Shown: one piece after another, positions 1 to 10,778 of the stretch
Layout: each line of letters begins with the position of its first letter
How positions within the stretch are numbered: the first letter of the stretch is position 1
From: Symbiodinium sp. CCMP2592
Taxonomy: Eukaryota > Sar > Dinophyceae > Suessiales > Symbiodiniaceae
Length of the DNA stretch: 64,000 nucleotides
Assembly: GCA_905221615.1 (NCBI GenBank)
Contig: CAJNDT010001225.1
Location: 806,001-870,000 of the forward strand
Direction of reading: 5' to 3'
Position numbers and translations under genes: made by a program
Notes under the pieces: model-generated
Databases searched by the model: none
Seen by the model: only the letters and a program-made list of their open reading frames with translations
Told to the model about the DNA's origin: nothing

Positions 1-552
1 GCCACTGCTTCGGATCTTGCGGAACTCGCCCAGGATCTTCGCTTGTGTTTGTCACAGGCTGCGAACCTCGAGGGCAGGCTTCTTAATGTGGAACATTTGG
101 TGTGGCCTTGGAACTATGACACTTCTCTTTTGTCGGAAGCTGCGGATCGGTTTCTGGCTATAGAACAGAGGTTGGCTGCTCTTTCCGAGGGTTTAGATTC
201 GGTGTCGCTTCATGTCAGCCAGACTGCTTTGCAGACGGATGCATTGTCCTGGAGGTTGGATCGCTTGGAAACTCGTGTCAGGTTGCTCTGGGAAAACGTT
301 GATGACCTGCGGTCGGCTCTGGGCCTATTGGTTCCAACGATCACCGGTGATCCCCAGGTGGCGGCTCAGGCACTATCAGATGCTCTTCCCGCCCGGGTGG
401 CACGGGCTGAACAGGCCCTCCAGTCTTTGTCTCAGCAGGATACGGCATCTGGGCACAGTTCACTACTTGACCGAGTGGCTCGCCTCGAGTCCTTGGTGTC
501 GCAGCTGCCGGTGATCTTGAGCTCCGATATCCATAGCCTCCGCTCTGACTGA
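1..552 (+). CDS. Coiled-coil protein of element 1, 3' part
   Basis: The frame is open from the first base of the window and ends at a TGA at 550-552, giving 183 residues of a protein whose start lies outside. It is rich in Leu, Ala, Glu, Arg and Ser with heptad-like spacing (for example WRLDRLETRVRLLWENV), so an alpha-helical coiled coil is likely. No catalytic motif is visible and I do not recognise the family. A similar coiled-coil ORF occurs at 8410-8868 near the right end of the same element, and the bases just after both stop codons resemble each other (gac/gcc-aggttgtg), which suggests related parts of the element. A structural or capsid-assembly role is only a guess. Confidence 0.5.
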   Translation, partial: ATASDLAELAQDLRLCLSQAANLEGRLLNVEHLVWPWNYDTSLLSEAADRFLAIEQRLAALSEGLDSVSLHVSQTALQTDALSWRLDRLETRVRLLWENVDDLRSALGLLVPTITGDPQVAAQALSDALPARVARAEQALQSLSQQDTASGHSSLLDRVARLESLVSQLPVILSSDIHSLRSD

Positions 553-738
553 CAGGTTGTGTTTACCGGGCATCAAGGCGATTTTGCAAACTGCTTTGGA
601 AAATTCGGCGATTCACTGGTTCTCTTTGGACCTTTTGCCTTGGCTAGCTGTGCATGCCTGCCGATCAGCCTGCCGCTTTTGCCTATCTGCTAGGCTCAGG
701 TTTTGGGGGTGGGGTTGCATAGCTCAGGGTCTCTCTGA

Positions 739-2712
739 ATGATCATGACCAGCCGCTGGCTGCCGGATGGAACGCCTCGCAAGCCGTCTCTTCCTGCGCC
801 AGTGCCGGCTCCGAGCCCGGCTCTGGCTCCATTGCTGCTACCTAGGTGCCGCTGCGCGCCTTTGGCCTCGGAGCCCCCGGCTTCTGTACCATCATTGGCG
901 CCGAGGTTTCGTCCTCCGAGCATTGTGGATTCGTCTGAGGTCTCCGAGGGTGGCTTTGCTCCGCTCCGCCGTGCAAGGGTGCTCCCAAACCTGAATGATT
1001 TTCCTCCTGCCCCGGCTCATCCCTACAAGCCGGCTGCACCGGGCACGATGTTGTCGGCTTGGCAGAATGCAAAAAATGAGCAACTTAAAGTGTGGCTGGC
1101 CCTGGCAGCCACAGCTGCTGCTGCTTCTGCAATGGTGGCAGAGCTCTTGCAGAGTCCAAACTCTTCGGTACTTCTGGTGCGCCTGGTTCAGGGGAACGCT
1201 CCTTCGACTCTCACCAACAACTTCGGTCGTTGGAAACATTGGGTCGATTTTTGCCAGGTCCAATCTGCGGATGAATGGGCACCCAAGGTAGCCTTTGCGA
1301 TTTCTTGATCACGCACTGCAAAGGTCTTCTGGGGTCGGCTATCGCGTGGCTAAAGGCCTTCAGGTTCATCACTACGCGGCTGGAGGTCCAGTCATTCAAG
1401 GTGGCGCTACAGTCCGAGGCAGTGAGGGCCTTTGGCAAATCCGTGAATGTGGTTCAGCGCAGGGAGACAGCACCATTCCCGCTTTCTTTCGTCATTTGGT
1501 TGGAAAGGCAAGTGCTGGATGCGGCCCAGTCCGCGGCACATCGGATTCGGTGTGGCTTCGTACTGGTTTGCGTGTTTGCCAGCCTCCGTTGGTCGGATGC
1601 TCAGTGGTCTCCGCCTTCCTTTCTTCACTTGGATCGGCAGGCGCTTCTGGGATGCGCTACAAGGACGAAAACCACTTCTCGATCCATGCCGTGGGGAGCT
1701 TGGGCCTCCCGGATTTCTCGCTAGGCCTCAAACGGTTTATGGCTGGGGCCAGGTCTGGCTGTGTCTGGTCCAGGAGGCGGTGACCCGTACTTCGGCGGCT
1801 CGTCCTGGGTTTCAGCCCGACTTTCTGGTGGCCGACTTGGGTCCGGATGTTCGTGCTCCTGTCTTCTTGGCTCCTTTGAGCCGTGCTGCTGGGGTGGTCC
1901 TGATCCGCAGACTTTTGGCGATGTGCTATGAGAGCTATCCGGCGGACCAACGGCCGGACTTGTCCCTCATTGGCGTGCACAGTGCCAAAGTCACCTTCTT
2001 ATCCTTGGCTAAGCAGCTCTTGTTGGACGAAGCCTTGCGGCGAGAGCAAGGACACCACCGCCCGCCGCCGGGGCACGCCATGACCCGGTTATACGGCAGA
2101 GATGATGTTTCAGGTCCCCTGGCACTCCAGTCTTCTATCGTCCAGCCAGTGGCGAATGGATTCCGGCCGCTGCGGCCGGCCCTCAGGGGCGGTTCTCCGC
2201 CACTCCCCGACGTCGCATTCTCTCTGCCCGCTCTGGAGCCGGTGGCCTCGGAGGCGCGTTCTCCTTCGGTTGTGCCCAGGCTCCACGACAGAGAGCCGTT
2301 GGTTCTCGATCAAGATTCGAGCTCTGATTCCGAAGATGATGCTCCGGCGGCGGCTCCCGAGGTCGAGTCCACATCAGCGGCCCCGGCCGCAGCTTGGGAA
2401 CTGGTGTCGTCCGGTGACGTGGTGTCTTCACCGCAGGATCTTGGTGAGCCTGAAGAGTTTGAATTTTTATTTAATCCAATGACGTCAATTGTGCATCTTG
2501 CCAAGCCTTGCCGGGCAGATCATCCCGCTTGTCAGTTCCGCCCAGCTCCGGACGCAGTTGGGGATGCTCCTCTTCGCCCGGGTTGCTCCATAAGAGGCAA
2601 TCTGGCAATCGGAGCGTTAGTTCGGACATCTGAGATCCCGAAGGGTGCACGTTTGTGCTTGAAGCACGGGTGTGGGAAGGACCCCGCACTTGCATCCTTG
2701 CTGGACTCATAG
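739..2712 (+). pseudogene. Tyrosine recombinase of element 1, frameshifted
   Basis: A DIRS-order tyrosine recombinase (cuts and rejoins DNA for insertion of a circular cDNA) spread over shifted frames. The frame at 739-1308 gives a Pro-rich N-terminus and the core-binding part (LTNNFGRWKHWVDFCQ); the frame at 1275-1724 gives the first catalytic Arg in FASLRWSDAQW (codon near 1587); the frame from about 1720 to 2712 gives the HxxK box in GVHSAKVTF (near 1975) and the final His...Tyr in HAMTRLYGRDDV. Frame changes fall near 1275-1310 and 1700-1725, so no single product is made. The C-terminal region has the acidic/Ser linker and Cys-containing tail also seen after the recombinase of element 2. 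It lies upstream of gag, as in element 2. Confidence 0.7.
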
Positions 2713-3042
2713 GTCTCTTTCGGGCGTGGTTGCGGGGCTTCCTTGCCTGCCTGGGGGTGCACGCTTGCACCGCGGGCCTTGTGCACGGTCGGAGCCGCCT
2801 TTGCATCTGCCTCGCCGGAATCGCTTCACGGCGCCTTTTGATCTGCCGATGTTAGTGCATTTGGCACTGCGCGGCTCGACGCTTCGAGCTAGATGAGATC
2901 GGCCAACCGGCCGTGGCCTTCTACGTAACCTCAGGTTGCAAAAGCTGGGATTGCCGCTTGGTGTCTAATGACTAATGTTCTTCTGCACTTCTTGGCATTT
3001 GGCAATCGCTAGCGTTTGGCTGCTAGGAACTTAAGAAAAGCC
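2713..3042 (+). other. Spacer between recombinase and gag of element 1
   Basis: About 330 bp with no supported gene. The short open frames here lack family similarity that I can see. Confidence 0.4.
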
Positions 3043-4092
3043 ATGGCAGGATCCGCCGTCATGCTCGATGATCCGGCCGCTTTTACGGGCCTTCTCACTA
3101 GATGGGCGGTCCCGGATGCAGTCAAGGATAAGCTTCATGATGCAGGCTACAACACCATGGCCCTCCTGGCCCATGCTCTCCCGTCCTTGGATGACCTCGA
3201 GGCCTTTGTTGAGTCTTTGCTGGGCAGAGCAGTGGGTGCGGACCCGACGGTCCCAATTTTCTCTCCGGAGGCGGCTGCCCTTCGTCGTGTGCTTAAAGAG
3301 TGCATCAACCTGGCAGGGCCGGCCGGTGCTTCGTCCCCGGCTGCACCGACCCCGGCAGCTGTGAGACCTAAACTTCAAGCTGCGGATGTCAACTCGCTTG
3401 TGGTGGAGTTCTCGCGCAAATATCCTTCGGAACTCCTTCGCCCGGAGGTCATGCCAAGTCTGCCTTTCCTGAATGCGGTCAAGGATGCGGTCGATTCCAA
3501 GCAGCTCTCCTGGATTTCATGGCGACTTCGGACGAGTGAGTCAGATGAACAGGCTCTCACCGAGCGACGCAAGCCGCGCACGGACTCGCAGATGCTACAG
3601 TCTCTGCTCGGTCCGGTCTCGGATGAACTTGTGGTGGATGTTCCGCAGCACCTTCCCCTTGAGTCTGTGATTCGTCGATACCTTGACCGCATGTCTTATG
3701 CCCTAGCGGTTCTTGATGCCTGCCACTTACTGACTCTGAAGAAACTCTCGGAGAAATTTGTGAGCCTGGCGACAGCGATCCCGATTGACCGTTCCCTGCG
3801 AGGACCCACGCTGGCAGAGGCTATGGATGCCGATCGTGTGCTTTGGAGTGCCATCTGCTCCTTGCAGAAGGAATACGGCTGGTCTTTGCAGGATTGTGTC
3901 TCTGAATTGACGCATGTCCGTTCGGACCTTCACAACGCTTTGGCTCCGCGGCCGAAGATGCACCAGGGTGGAGGTGAGCCTCGCGGCAAACGCCAGCGCG
4001 CTGAACCGCCGCCCGCTCCGCATCCAAATCCTCGAGCCAAAGCCAAGAGCAAGGCCAAGCCACGCAAGAGTGCGGACGCGGGTTCCTCCAAA
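3043..4092 (+). pseudogene. Gag-like protein of element 1, separated from its zinc finger
   Basis: Start chosen at ATG 3043 (gccATGgca context). The frame is open to 4242, but the plausible gag part stops near 4092, after the basic tail PRAKAKSKAKPRKSADAGSS. The N-terminal helical part and the Lys/Ala-rich linker match in style and position the gag of element 2 (13679-14913), which continues into Cys/His motifs. Here that continuation is missing on the + strand; a CCCH motif preceded by a matching frame is found on the minus strand at 5670-5723. Residues after about 4092 are probably antisense read-through of the inverted methyltransferase block. Expected role: nucleic-acid-binding capsid protein. 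Confidence 0.6.
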
Positions 4093-5579
4093 GATCGCAT
4101 CTCCATCAGCAACTGGCCGAGCAATTGGGCTCGCCAAACAGCTTTGTGCGCCCGGGATCCATGTTGGCACTCGGACGCGAGGTCGAGTATGTCCGGCCTG
4201 TTGGATAAGAAGAGCCAGCGCTTGGACACATCCATGCCGTGATGACAAGCGGCAACTTGGGCACCGAATGAAAGTGTGCTGGATATCCACTGTTGCATGG
4301 TTTCTGTCAAAAAAGTCATGGAAGATGGCGGCTGTTCAAAAACAATGCAGCCTCCGAGAGCCGCGACACTGGAGAGAAGCTCCCGACATCGATCATGAAG
4401 TAAAGCACTGTTCTGAGCCACCATAGATTGGTGCCAATCATTGGAAAGACAACCGAGCGGCTCCTCCGGTGTGCGGCACGGGGGCGGTCCGCCCGGTCGA
4501 AGTTTGAGAAGGCTGAATTCCCCGCAGGGCGGAGACGCTATGGCCGCTCCCACCACGCCGCTGGAGCAGAGCGCCAGGAGTTGAGCAAAAAATTCATCAT
4601 CCAGAAGGTCGAAATCCTGGCAATGAATGATGTCAACTGGTTGAAAGCAGTCCTTGCCCAAGGCTTGCATAGCCGCACTGACAGGAGCCCCGGCCCCGGA
4701 ACAAATATCCAGAAAGAAACGCCCCGAATTGCAGTCGCAGACAAAGTCGGAATCAGGCAATTGGGGCAAGTCAGGGCAAATCCCTGGCCGGAGTTGGTGG
4801 CCGGAACCGACCGCACTGACGGAGTTGGGCCGTGGGAGCAAGTCCCGCTGATCCTCAGTGAGTGCAAGAGCACGAGGGGCAATGGGCAAAGCACCTTTCA
4901 CAACCGAAGGGGAAGGAGGTCTAAACCCTAGGGAAAAAAGGCGGGCGGAAGTATTGGCAGCCAGCGACTCGCAAGCTCGAAGTGTGTAACCCACTAGAAC
5001 CAGACGGCGGCCTTCAAAGGGCAGGACTTCATGAAGGCAAGACGAGGCAGTGAAGATCACCGGGCCGCGACACACTGGTAGGGAGACAGCCGGGTGCTTG
5101 ACGCCATCATGTACCATCACATCGGCCCCGGAGGGGTGCGCAACCCGCAACTCACCCCCGGAGAAACATGAAATGGGAATGACCACATTGGGCAGGTCCG
5201 AGTTGGCTGTGTCACAATGCGCCTCGGAGGCAATGCCGTCGATCAAGACAAAAGATGAGTGGAAAAACCCTGGTGCCATTGAAGAAATAAGCGAATTCAG
5301 AACTCGCACCGATGAAGGGTGTGACCCGCATACCTTGCGCAGGCCAACCTTGATCCGATGGTAAAGACCAGCCGAGACCGAAGCCCCACTAGAGAACCGA
5401 TCATCAAGGTCAGGTGCTTCTTGCAGCAAAAGGTCAGCGAGCCTCTCAACGCTTTTACACGATAAGGCCACTGATTCGGACAAAATTGAATCTGCGAAAG
5501 ACTCAGCCTCAGACTGAGAGGTCCCATAGACCACAGGGGCAAAATCAGGCGGGGGATCAAGGTCCATGCCATCCTCCAC
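4083..5579 (-). CDS. 2-oxoglutarate dioxygenase-like plus cytosine methyltransferase-like domains of element 1
   Basis: About 499 residues before the inferred breakpoint; the open frame runs on to 3930 but the last part is antisense to gag. The first codon in frame is GTG at 5579, and ATG at 5567 is an equally good start. Residues about 80-205 look like a double-stranded beta-helix Fe(II)/2-oxoglutarate dioxygenase: HxD at H121/D123 (EAHCDTAN), distal H183, and R191 in FEGRRLVLVGY. Residues about 285-490 look like a C5-cytosine methyltransferase: motif I FFLDICSGAG (288-297), motif IV SPPCGEFS with C352, and a motif VI-like VFEQPP (E415). All these residues are visible. Substrate and activity are not known; methylation of the element's own cDNA or of host DNA is inference. 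Confidence 0.6.
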
Positions 5580-5669
5580 CGCTGCCCGTCAATGGGGGGC
5601 AGCATTATGCGCGGACGCAGGGTGAGCAGCCCCACAGGGCTTCCCATCAGATCCAAGGATCGGGCACTT

Positions 5670-5723
5670 GTGACTGAAACGGCATGATTTGTTTCTGCAC
5701 TTATCCGTTTGATAGCGGATACA
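5670..5723 (-). other. CCCH zinc-finger motif of the gag tail (inverted block)
   Basis: On the minus strand the frame reads C-x7-C-x4-C-x3-H (CIRYQTDKC, RNKSC, RFSH), followed by further Cys/His residues and a TGA at 5591-5589. The position corresponds to the Cys-rich tail of the gag of element 2. It is separated from the gag body by the apparent inversion. Confidence 0.55.
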
Positions 5724-5755
5724 CGCACCGACCCTGATGATGGAAGTTTCCTTAG

Positions 5756-7402
5756 CCGAATACGGCTGCGTACCCTAAATCGCTGGCTGCCGCTTTGGCT
5801 GCGCTTCTGGGAAGGTACACATCGTCTCAGGGCCGGCTGCTTCCCTGTGCAGAGTGGCGCTCTGTTCTGCCCCTGGACCCAGTTTGGCCTCAGCTGGGTC
5901 GCCGCATTGAGGATGGGGCAGGTGTCAATAGTACAGCGTGCTGGATTACTCCGCAAGCTGATGACCACCTTGCAGGTCTCCGTAAGAAGTGGACGCAGCG
6001 TCTGGTCGACAGTCGTCTCTGTCTCCGCATCTGTTCCACGTTGCAGGCTGGTACCGATAGTCCACCAATCAGCGCAGAGGAGCTTCAGCCTTTTCTCGAT
6101 GACCTGTGTTGCTCTTGTGAGGTTCCTGCAACAGAGGTCGAGAATTTTCTGTCGATTCAACCGGGACAGCCTTTCCGCTTGAACGTCCTTGAGAAGCTGC
6201 TGGCTGTTACTAAAGACCCTGAAGCGGATCTATGCCAGCATCTCCGGAAAGGTGTGCGAATTGGTGTGGACCACGAACTGCAGCCCTCGCCTCACTGGCC
6301 ACTTCGCACTGCGGATCCGATTGTGTCGGACCTTGTGATTTGCGAAGGTTCTTGGAAAAGTGCCTCCGACCACCCGGAGCAGGTCCGGGAGCTCCTGGCT
6401 CAGGAAATCGCTGAAGGCTGGATCGTGGAGAGACCTTCGGTTCAATACCTGCATGATCACTTCCCGGCGGTGGCTATCGGCAAACTTGGACTGGTTCTGG
6501 CGGAAGGTAGGTCGCCTCGACTCACGGTCGACAGCTCGATTAGTGGTGTCACGGCTGCTTGTCAGATTCCAAATCACATGCTGCTGCCACGCATATCCGA
6601 CGTTGAGGATTGCGCTCCCTCCTGCCTAGGCCGCCAACCTTGGATCACGGTTTCTTTGGATGTGCGCAAGGCTCACCGCATGGTCATGGTGGAACACTGT
6701 GACCAGGCTCTGCTGGCCTTCACCTTCGAAGGACGCGTCTTCACGTCCAGCACCCTTAATTTCGGGGCCAGAGCATCCGCTTTTTGGTGGGCCAGAGTTG
6801 GTGGAGCCCTGCTTCGTTTGTCGCACGCAGCGATCTGGCTTTCGCATCTGCTTTGGGGCTACGTGGACGATTTTTTGGGAGGTTTCCGCGGCGATGTGGC
6901 TCCGATCTCTGCTTCCATTTGGATTCTCTTGCTCCTAGCACTGGGAGTACCACTTTCTTGGCCAAAGTGTGTCTGGTCGTCGGAGTGCATTTGGATTGGA
7001 TGGTCCATCAACCTTGAAAGCTGGGTTTGCGAGCTTCCGGCTGCGAAAATTTCCAAAATTCTTGATCAAATCGCTGAGCTACTTTCTGCTGGGGACAAGG
7101 TCAAGTTCAAAACTTTGGAATCACTCATCGGACGCCTATTGTGGGTTACCGGCTTGTGGACGGTGCTTCGGCCTTTGCTGTCCCCATTGTATGCAGCTCT
7201 GCAGCGCTTACCAGCTTCCTCGGTTGGTGTCAGCCCTGAACTGTGGGCTGCGATCAAGCGCAACATCGCTGAGGATTGCGTGCTGACCCGCTCTGTTGGG
7301 CACCCGTCCTTCCATAAACGCGCTTGCATTACCCGTGCGGCCAATACATTTGTCCTGGGCATCCGCTGCGAGTCCTCGGGGATGTCGGCAGGTCAAGCTT
7401 AA
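5756..7402 (+). pseudogene. Reverse transcriptase of element 1
   Basis: The frame is open from 5756 (after TAG 5753-5755) to 7402. The likely product is a DIRS-type reverse transcriptase that copies element RNA to cDNA. Visible RT features are the motif A stretch VSLDVRKAHRMVMV and the catalytic YVDD at 6860-6871 in GYVDDFLGG, then a thumb/connection region. No start codon is needed if it was fused in frame to the methyltransferase domain, as in element 2; here that upstream part is inverted. The frame is lost near 7345-7400, after which RNase H continues in another frame. Confidence in RT is high from YVDD and context. Confidence 0.75.
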
Positions 7403-8045
7403 TTGCATGGCGTGCCATTTTCCAGGGCACCCCCTTCATGAAGGCGCTTCGTAGCCCGCTCCCGCTGAAGGTCATCGCGGAGGCGGATGCCTTTGCCGAT
7501 GCGGAGGTGTCTGGGTTAGGAGGCTACGCCATGTGGCCCAGTGGTCGCACTGTCTGGTTTTCTATTTCCATTAGAAAAGACAGTCAGGAGTGGGCTGCTC
7601 TCACTTCGTGGTTCCCTCCGCCCCTCCAGGCGCATATTTCGGCGTTGGAACTCCTGGCTCAATTACTGCTGCTTTGGTGCGTCTTCGCCACTCTGCCTTC
7701 CAATCGTGGACTCTGTCGGGCTTGCCTTCGATCGGACAACTCCGGTGCAGAGGCCTGTGCCTCCAAGGCCCTTTCCTCGGTGCTGTCCATGAGCGAGATT
7801 GTCAAGAAGTTCCTTGCGTTTCAGGCGTGGTCTGGTGTCCAAGCGGAGGTCGAGCACATGTACCTGGGTATCGCAATGAACTTGCAGATGCGCTCAGCAG
7901 GCTTACACCTACTGACATTGCACCCTTGCCCCTGGGTGACCGTGTGCATCCGCCTTTGCAATGGCTTCTTGAGCAGCGGCTCTTGCTGGAACCTGCTTCG
8001 GCCTCGTGGCCGCCTCCTTTCAAGACTTGGATGAGTAGTCCCTGA
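7324..8045 (+). pseudogene. RNase H domain of element 1, frameshifted
   Basis: An RNase H-type domain follows the RT in two further frames. The frame at 7324-7855 contains ADAFADAEVSGLGGY, HISALELLAQ and LRSDNSGAEA, matching the acidic D, E, D positions of retroelement RNase H. A frame change near 7855 then gives VPGYRNELADALSR, the usual last box. With the RT/RNase H shift near 7345-7400 there are two breaks, so the enzyme is inactive here. Confidence 0.65.
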
Positions 8046-8409
8046 GTGCGATGTTTTATTATCATTTCCACATATTTGCAGGCTTGATCGCCAGCGGCGA
8101 AAATACATTGCGGTACGCTTCACTGTGTTGTCTGAAGCCTTGTTGCAGAAAGCTGCTCTTTTGCCATGCCGTGCACGCGTGGGAGATGTGCGACCGGGTG
8201 ATCTTCAGCACGCTTGCTGACGTCGATCATGCGTGCCGCCCCGGCCGTGAAGATTGTTGCCGGCTCCTTTCTTGCACTCTGCTGCGGACTTTGAGCTCCG
8301 GCTTGACGGTGTCCGTTCCAAAATCTGTGATGTATGACTGCTGCCGGCCTCGCTTGCCTTCCGCAGTCTTTTGCTTACAGTATCCAGGGTCTTCTTGCAT
8401 TGCACTAAC
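8046..8409 (+). other. Spacer in element 1
   Basis: About 360 bp between RNase H and the second coiled-coil ORF. I see no supported gene or repeat. Confidence 0.35.
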
Positions 8410-8868
8410 ATGTCGGGCCACTCGGTGGAATCTTCTTCCCGTCTGTCCGGTGATGCTCCAGAGTCGTCTCCTTGTTCGGGGCCGGTTCTACGGGAGGCTG
8501 ATCTTGGAGCGTTGGGGGCCTGTCCCCCGCCGTGTCTCCAATGCGATCTCCTTCGTGCGGAGGTGCTGATGCTACGTGCTGAAGTTGCGAGCCTGCGCAA
8601 TTCCAGCTTGGCCGCACTCTCAAATGCGATCTATGCCTTACAGGGCCAGCTCAACGAGGTTCGCCCACGTGGCGAGGATGACCATTTTTCATTCGTGTTC
8701 ACGGCGGTCGAAGAGAACACCGCAGCTCGCCTGCTGCGCTCGCCTTTGGCGAATGTTCGCTGCCTGCGCTATCATGAACAACGTCTGGACGCACTTGTCA
8801 ATCTCAATGCTGACATTGAACGTCGACTTCGCTTGCTGGACTTGGCATTGTCTCGGGCCTCAGGCTAG
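8410..8868 (+). CDS. Small coiled-coil protein of element 1
   Basis: ATG at 8410, TAG at 8866-8868, 152 residues. A Ser/Pro/Cys-rich head (about residues 1-45) is followed by Leu- and Arg-rich helical sequence (CDLLRAEVLMLRAEVASLRN and later IERRLRLLDLALSR), likely coiled coil. It lies between RNase H and repeat arm B1. No enzyme motif is visible and the family is not recognised. Element 2 has no counterpart at this place. It may be an accessory or structural protein of the element. Confidence 0.45.
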   Translation: MSGHSVESSSRLSGDAPESSPCSGPVLREADLGALGACPPPCLQCDLLRAEVLMLRAEVASLRNSSLAALSNAIYALQGQLNEVRPRGEDDHFSFVFTAVEENTAARLLRSPLANVRCLRYHEQRLDALVNLNADIERRLRLLDLALSRASG

Positions 8869-8987
8869 CTCTGACGCCAGGTTGTGCATCCGAGTGAAAA
8901 CCAGCGAATGTGTTCTGCACTTCATGACATGTTTCCAATTTATTTCGGGTCTTTTCCCCTGTCCGGGTCGCGAAACGATCTTTACTT

Positions 8988-9147
8988 GGCTTTCGACCCT
9001 TTCAAACCCTTCCCCCTGACCAGTGCGTTTCCCCTTTCCCTTTGGAGCTTGCTCTCCACGGTGGGACGGGGTTTTGAACGTTTGCTGCGTTGGCTGGGGG
9101 TTTCGTCGGGTTGGTCGATCGTTGACTCGGCATTTCCTTTCGAGAAA
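8988..9147 (+). repeat. Element 1 split direct repeat arm B1, left part
   Basis: Matches 28502-28661 base for base except one G/A difference. It is interrupted by the copia insertion after 9147 and resumes at 28129-28286. Confidence 0.85.
9143..9147. other. Target-site duplication of the copia element, left copy
   Basis: AGAAA at 9143-9147 and again at 28124-28128, immediately outside the two LTRs. The uninterrupted target is preserved in arm B2 near 28656-28672. Confidence 0.9.
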
Positions 9148-9327
9148 TGTTCGTTTGTAACCTAGTGCACGTAGTCCCAAGTAGAGTGTGTAGAGTAATC
9201 ACGAGAACACATGAAACATGTGTGTGAACCGCGACACGAAGGCTTAAGCAAGTCAGCCCGCGAAGTGAGAAAAGTGTGTTAGAGAGTAGAGTGGGAAGGA
9301 AGGCTTGAGAAGCCTTTAGTTTCAACA
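9148..9327 (+). repeat. 5' LTR of the copia element
   Basis: 180 bp, TGTT...AACA, identical by eye to 27944-28123. Very short for an LTR. It should contain the promoter and R region, but I recognise no TATA-like box. Confidence 0.92.
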
Positions 9328-10778
9328 TGGTAGCGGAGCTCCCTGATTCAGACCTCTTGGGAGCGATGAAGCTATCACAGGAACAACAGGTAGCTGTCGC
9401 CATGGTTTCCTTGGCATTGGCTTTTTCGCTGATGTGTCTGGCGAGAAGCTTTGTGAAAGAACTTGTGAGAAAGGAGACAGTGGAGCGCGTTGCTCCGGCT
9501 GAGGAAGAGCTACCAGAACTCTGGTACTCGCCTTACGGAGAGAAGACCCACACTTCAGGAAGATGTCATGGCCTCAGGAACGCAACCAGTGTACACCGAG
9601 TACTACCATGCAAGTACTGTTGCCCCGGTGGACTTCGATCCCGGGAACAACGCACCTTCGAGTACAAGAGAACCTTTTTGGAAGCAGCAGGAAAGTACCT
9701 TTGGCTAAAAGTCTTCATGGTTGTGGTTCTCATGGGCATGTCATGGTTCATGGTGTTTGAAGTGAACGAGACCTACGGCTACCCGTTGGCCACGAACCGC
9801 ATGCTGAACTACAGGAACAAGGTCCTCAGCCTCGATAACAAGAACCCCAAGAAGAAGCATGTGATAAAGGAGATTACCCCAGCGGATGTTGTACCTGCCG
9901 GGAAGAGCCAAGAAGGTGATCACACAGAACTTTTCACGTTGTGGTCGCATCTACATGAGCCCAATACCGAACCGAGAACGAGAACGAGATCAACGTCACG
10001 AGCTACCTCAAGAAGACGAACGTGTACTCCGAGTTCTACAAGAACAAAAGAAAAGGAACAAAGTTGCAACTACAGTTTTTATGAAGGTGATGTCGCGGAG
10101 TATAACGAGAACCTAAAGAACGAAGAAGTGCCCCACGTGAACTACTACAAGAACCTTGTGTTTGAGTTGGTCTTGGAGTTTCAAGAGTACCTTGCGAAAG
10201 CAGGAAGAAGCCTTGAGCCCGTCGTGAGCTACGTCGTGCGCACGTGTCACCCAGTACTACTTCTACTTGGGACCCCGCTTGGTATGGTCACTTGGATCTA
10301 CCTCTATTTTTGGGTCAGAGTTAAGCAAACAAAAAGAGAACAGTTGAAGAAGAAAGTTTCGAGAAGGAAGTTGCACAGGTCAGTTTGCAGCGTTCTTTTC
10401 AAGAAGCGAGTCTGGTTGCATGTTGTGTTGCTTTACAGTCACATGCAGAGTGCAGTTGCGATGGAGGAAGCCTTGCAAAGGCTCACGGACCTTACTGCCC
10501 AAAACACACAGCAGATACAAGCACTTGCCCAAGCAATGAACAGTCAGCAAGCACAGGCAGGTACCGCTTCACAACAATTACAGGAACTCGCGCAGTCAGT
10601 TTCACAACAGCAAAGAGCAATTACGGAAGCAACCCAAGCAACCAACACAGCATTGTCACAACAAGCAGAGCTTACTGCAAACGCGGTTGCAGCAACAGGA
10701 AAGCTTACAGCAGACGCAGTTACAGCACTGTCGCAGCACGCAGAGTCAAGAAGGCCAGGAGAGATCGACCTCCACAAG
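9327..10778 (+). CDS. Copia polyprotein, N-terminal membrane region (exon-like part before element 2)
   Basis: ATG at 9327 shares its A with the last base of the LTR. The 484 codons to AAG at 10776-10778 join in frame to ATG at 19497 if element 2 is removed. Hydrophobic segments about 20 residues long occur near residues 15-40, 125-150 and 310-330, so the N-terminus is probably membrane-inserted. Between them lies a small His/Cys motif (SGRCHGLRNATSV and PCKYCCPGG). The last part is Gln/Ala-rich helical sequence (EALQRLTDLTAQNTQQIQAL), likely coiled coil. The region is unusual for copia gag, which is normally soluble. The function of this extension is unknown; anchoring particles to a membrane is a guess. 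The frame now runs 5 codons into element 2 before a stop. Confidence 0.75.
9328..9342 (+). promoter_or_regulatory. Putative primer-binding site
   Basis: TGGTAGCGGAGCTCC directly follows the 5' LTR. It resembles the initiator tRNA-Met type site TGGTAKCAGAGC used by many copia elements, with one difference in the first twelve bases. It overlaps codons 1-5 of the polyprotein. Confidence 0.6.

Larger units (their letters stand above)
4083..5757 (-). other. Inverted internal segment of element 1
   Basis: Within an otherwise + oriented element, the gag zinc finger (5670-5723), the gag stop (TGA, 5591-5589) and the dioxygenase-methyltransferase ORF (from 5579 down to about 4083) all read on the minus strand. 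Flipping this block would place the CCCH finger directly after the gag basic tail and the methyltransferase directly before the RT frame, the order seen uninterrupted in element 2. Breakpoints are estimates: about 4083-4095 on the left and 5755-5780 on the right. Confidence 0.6.
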
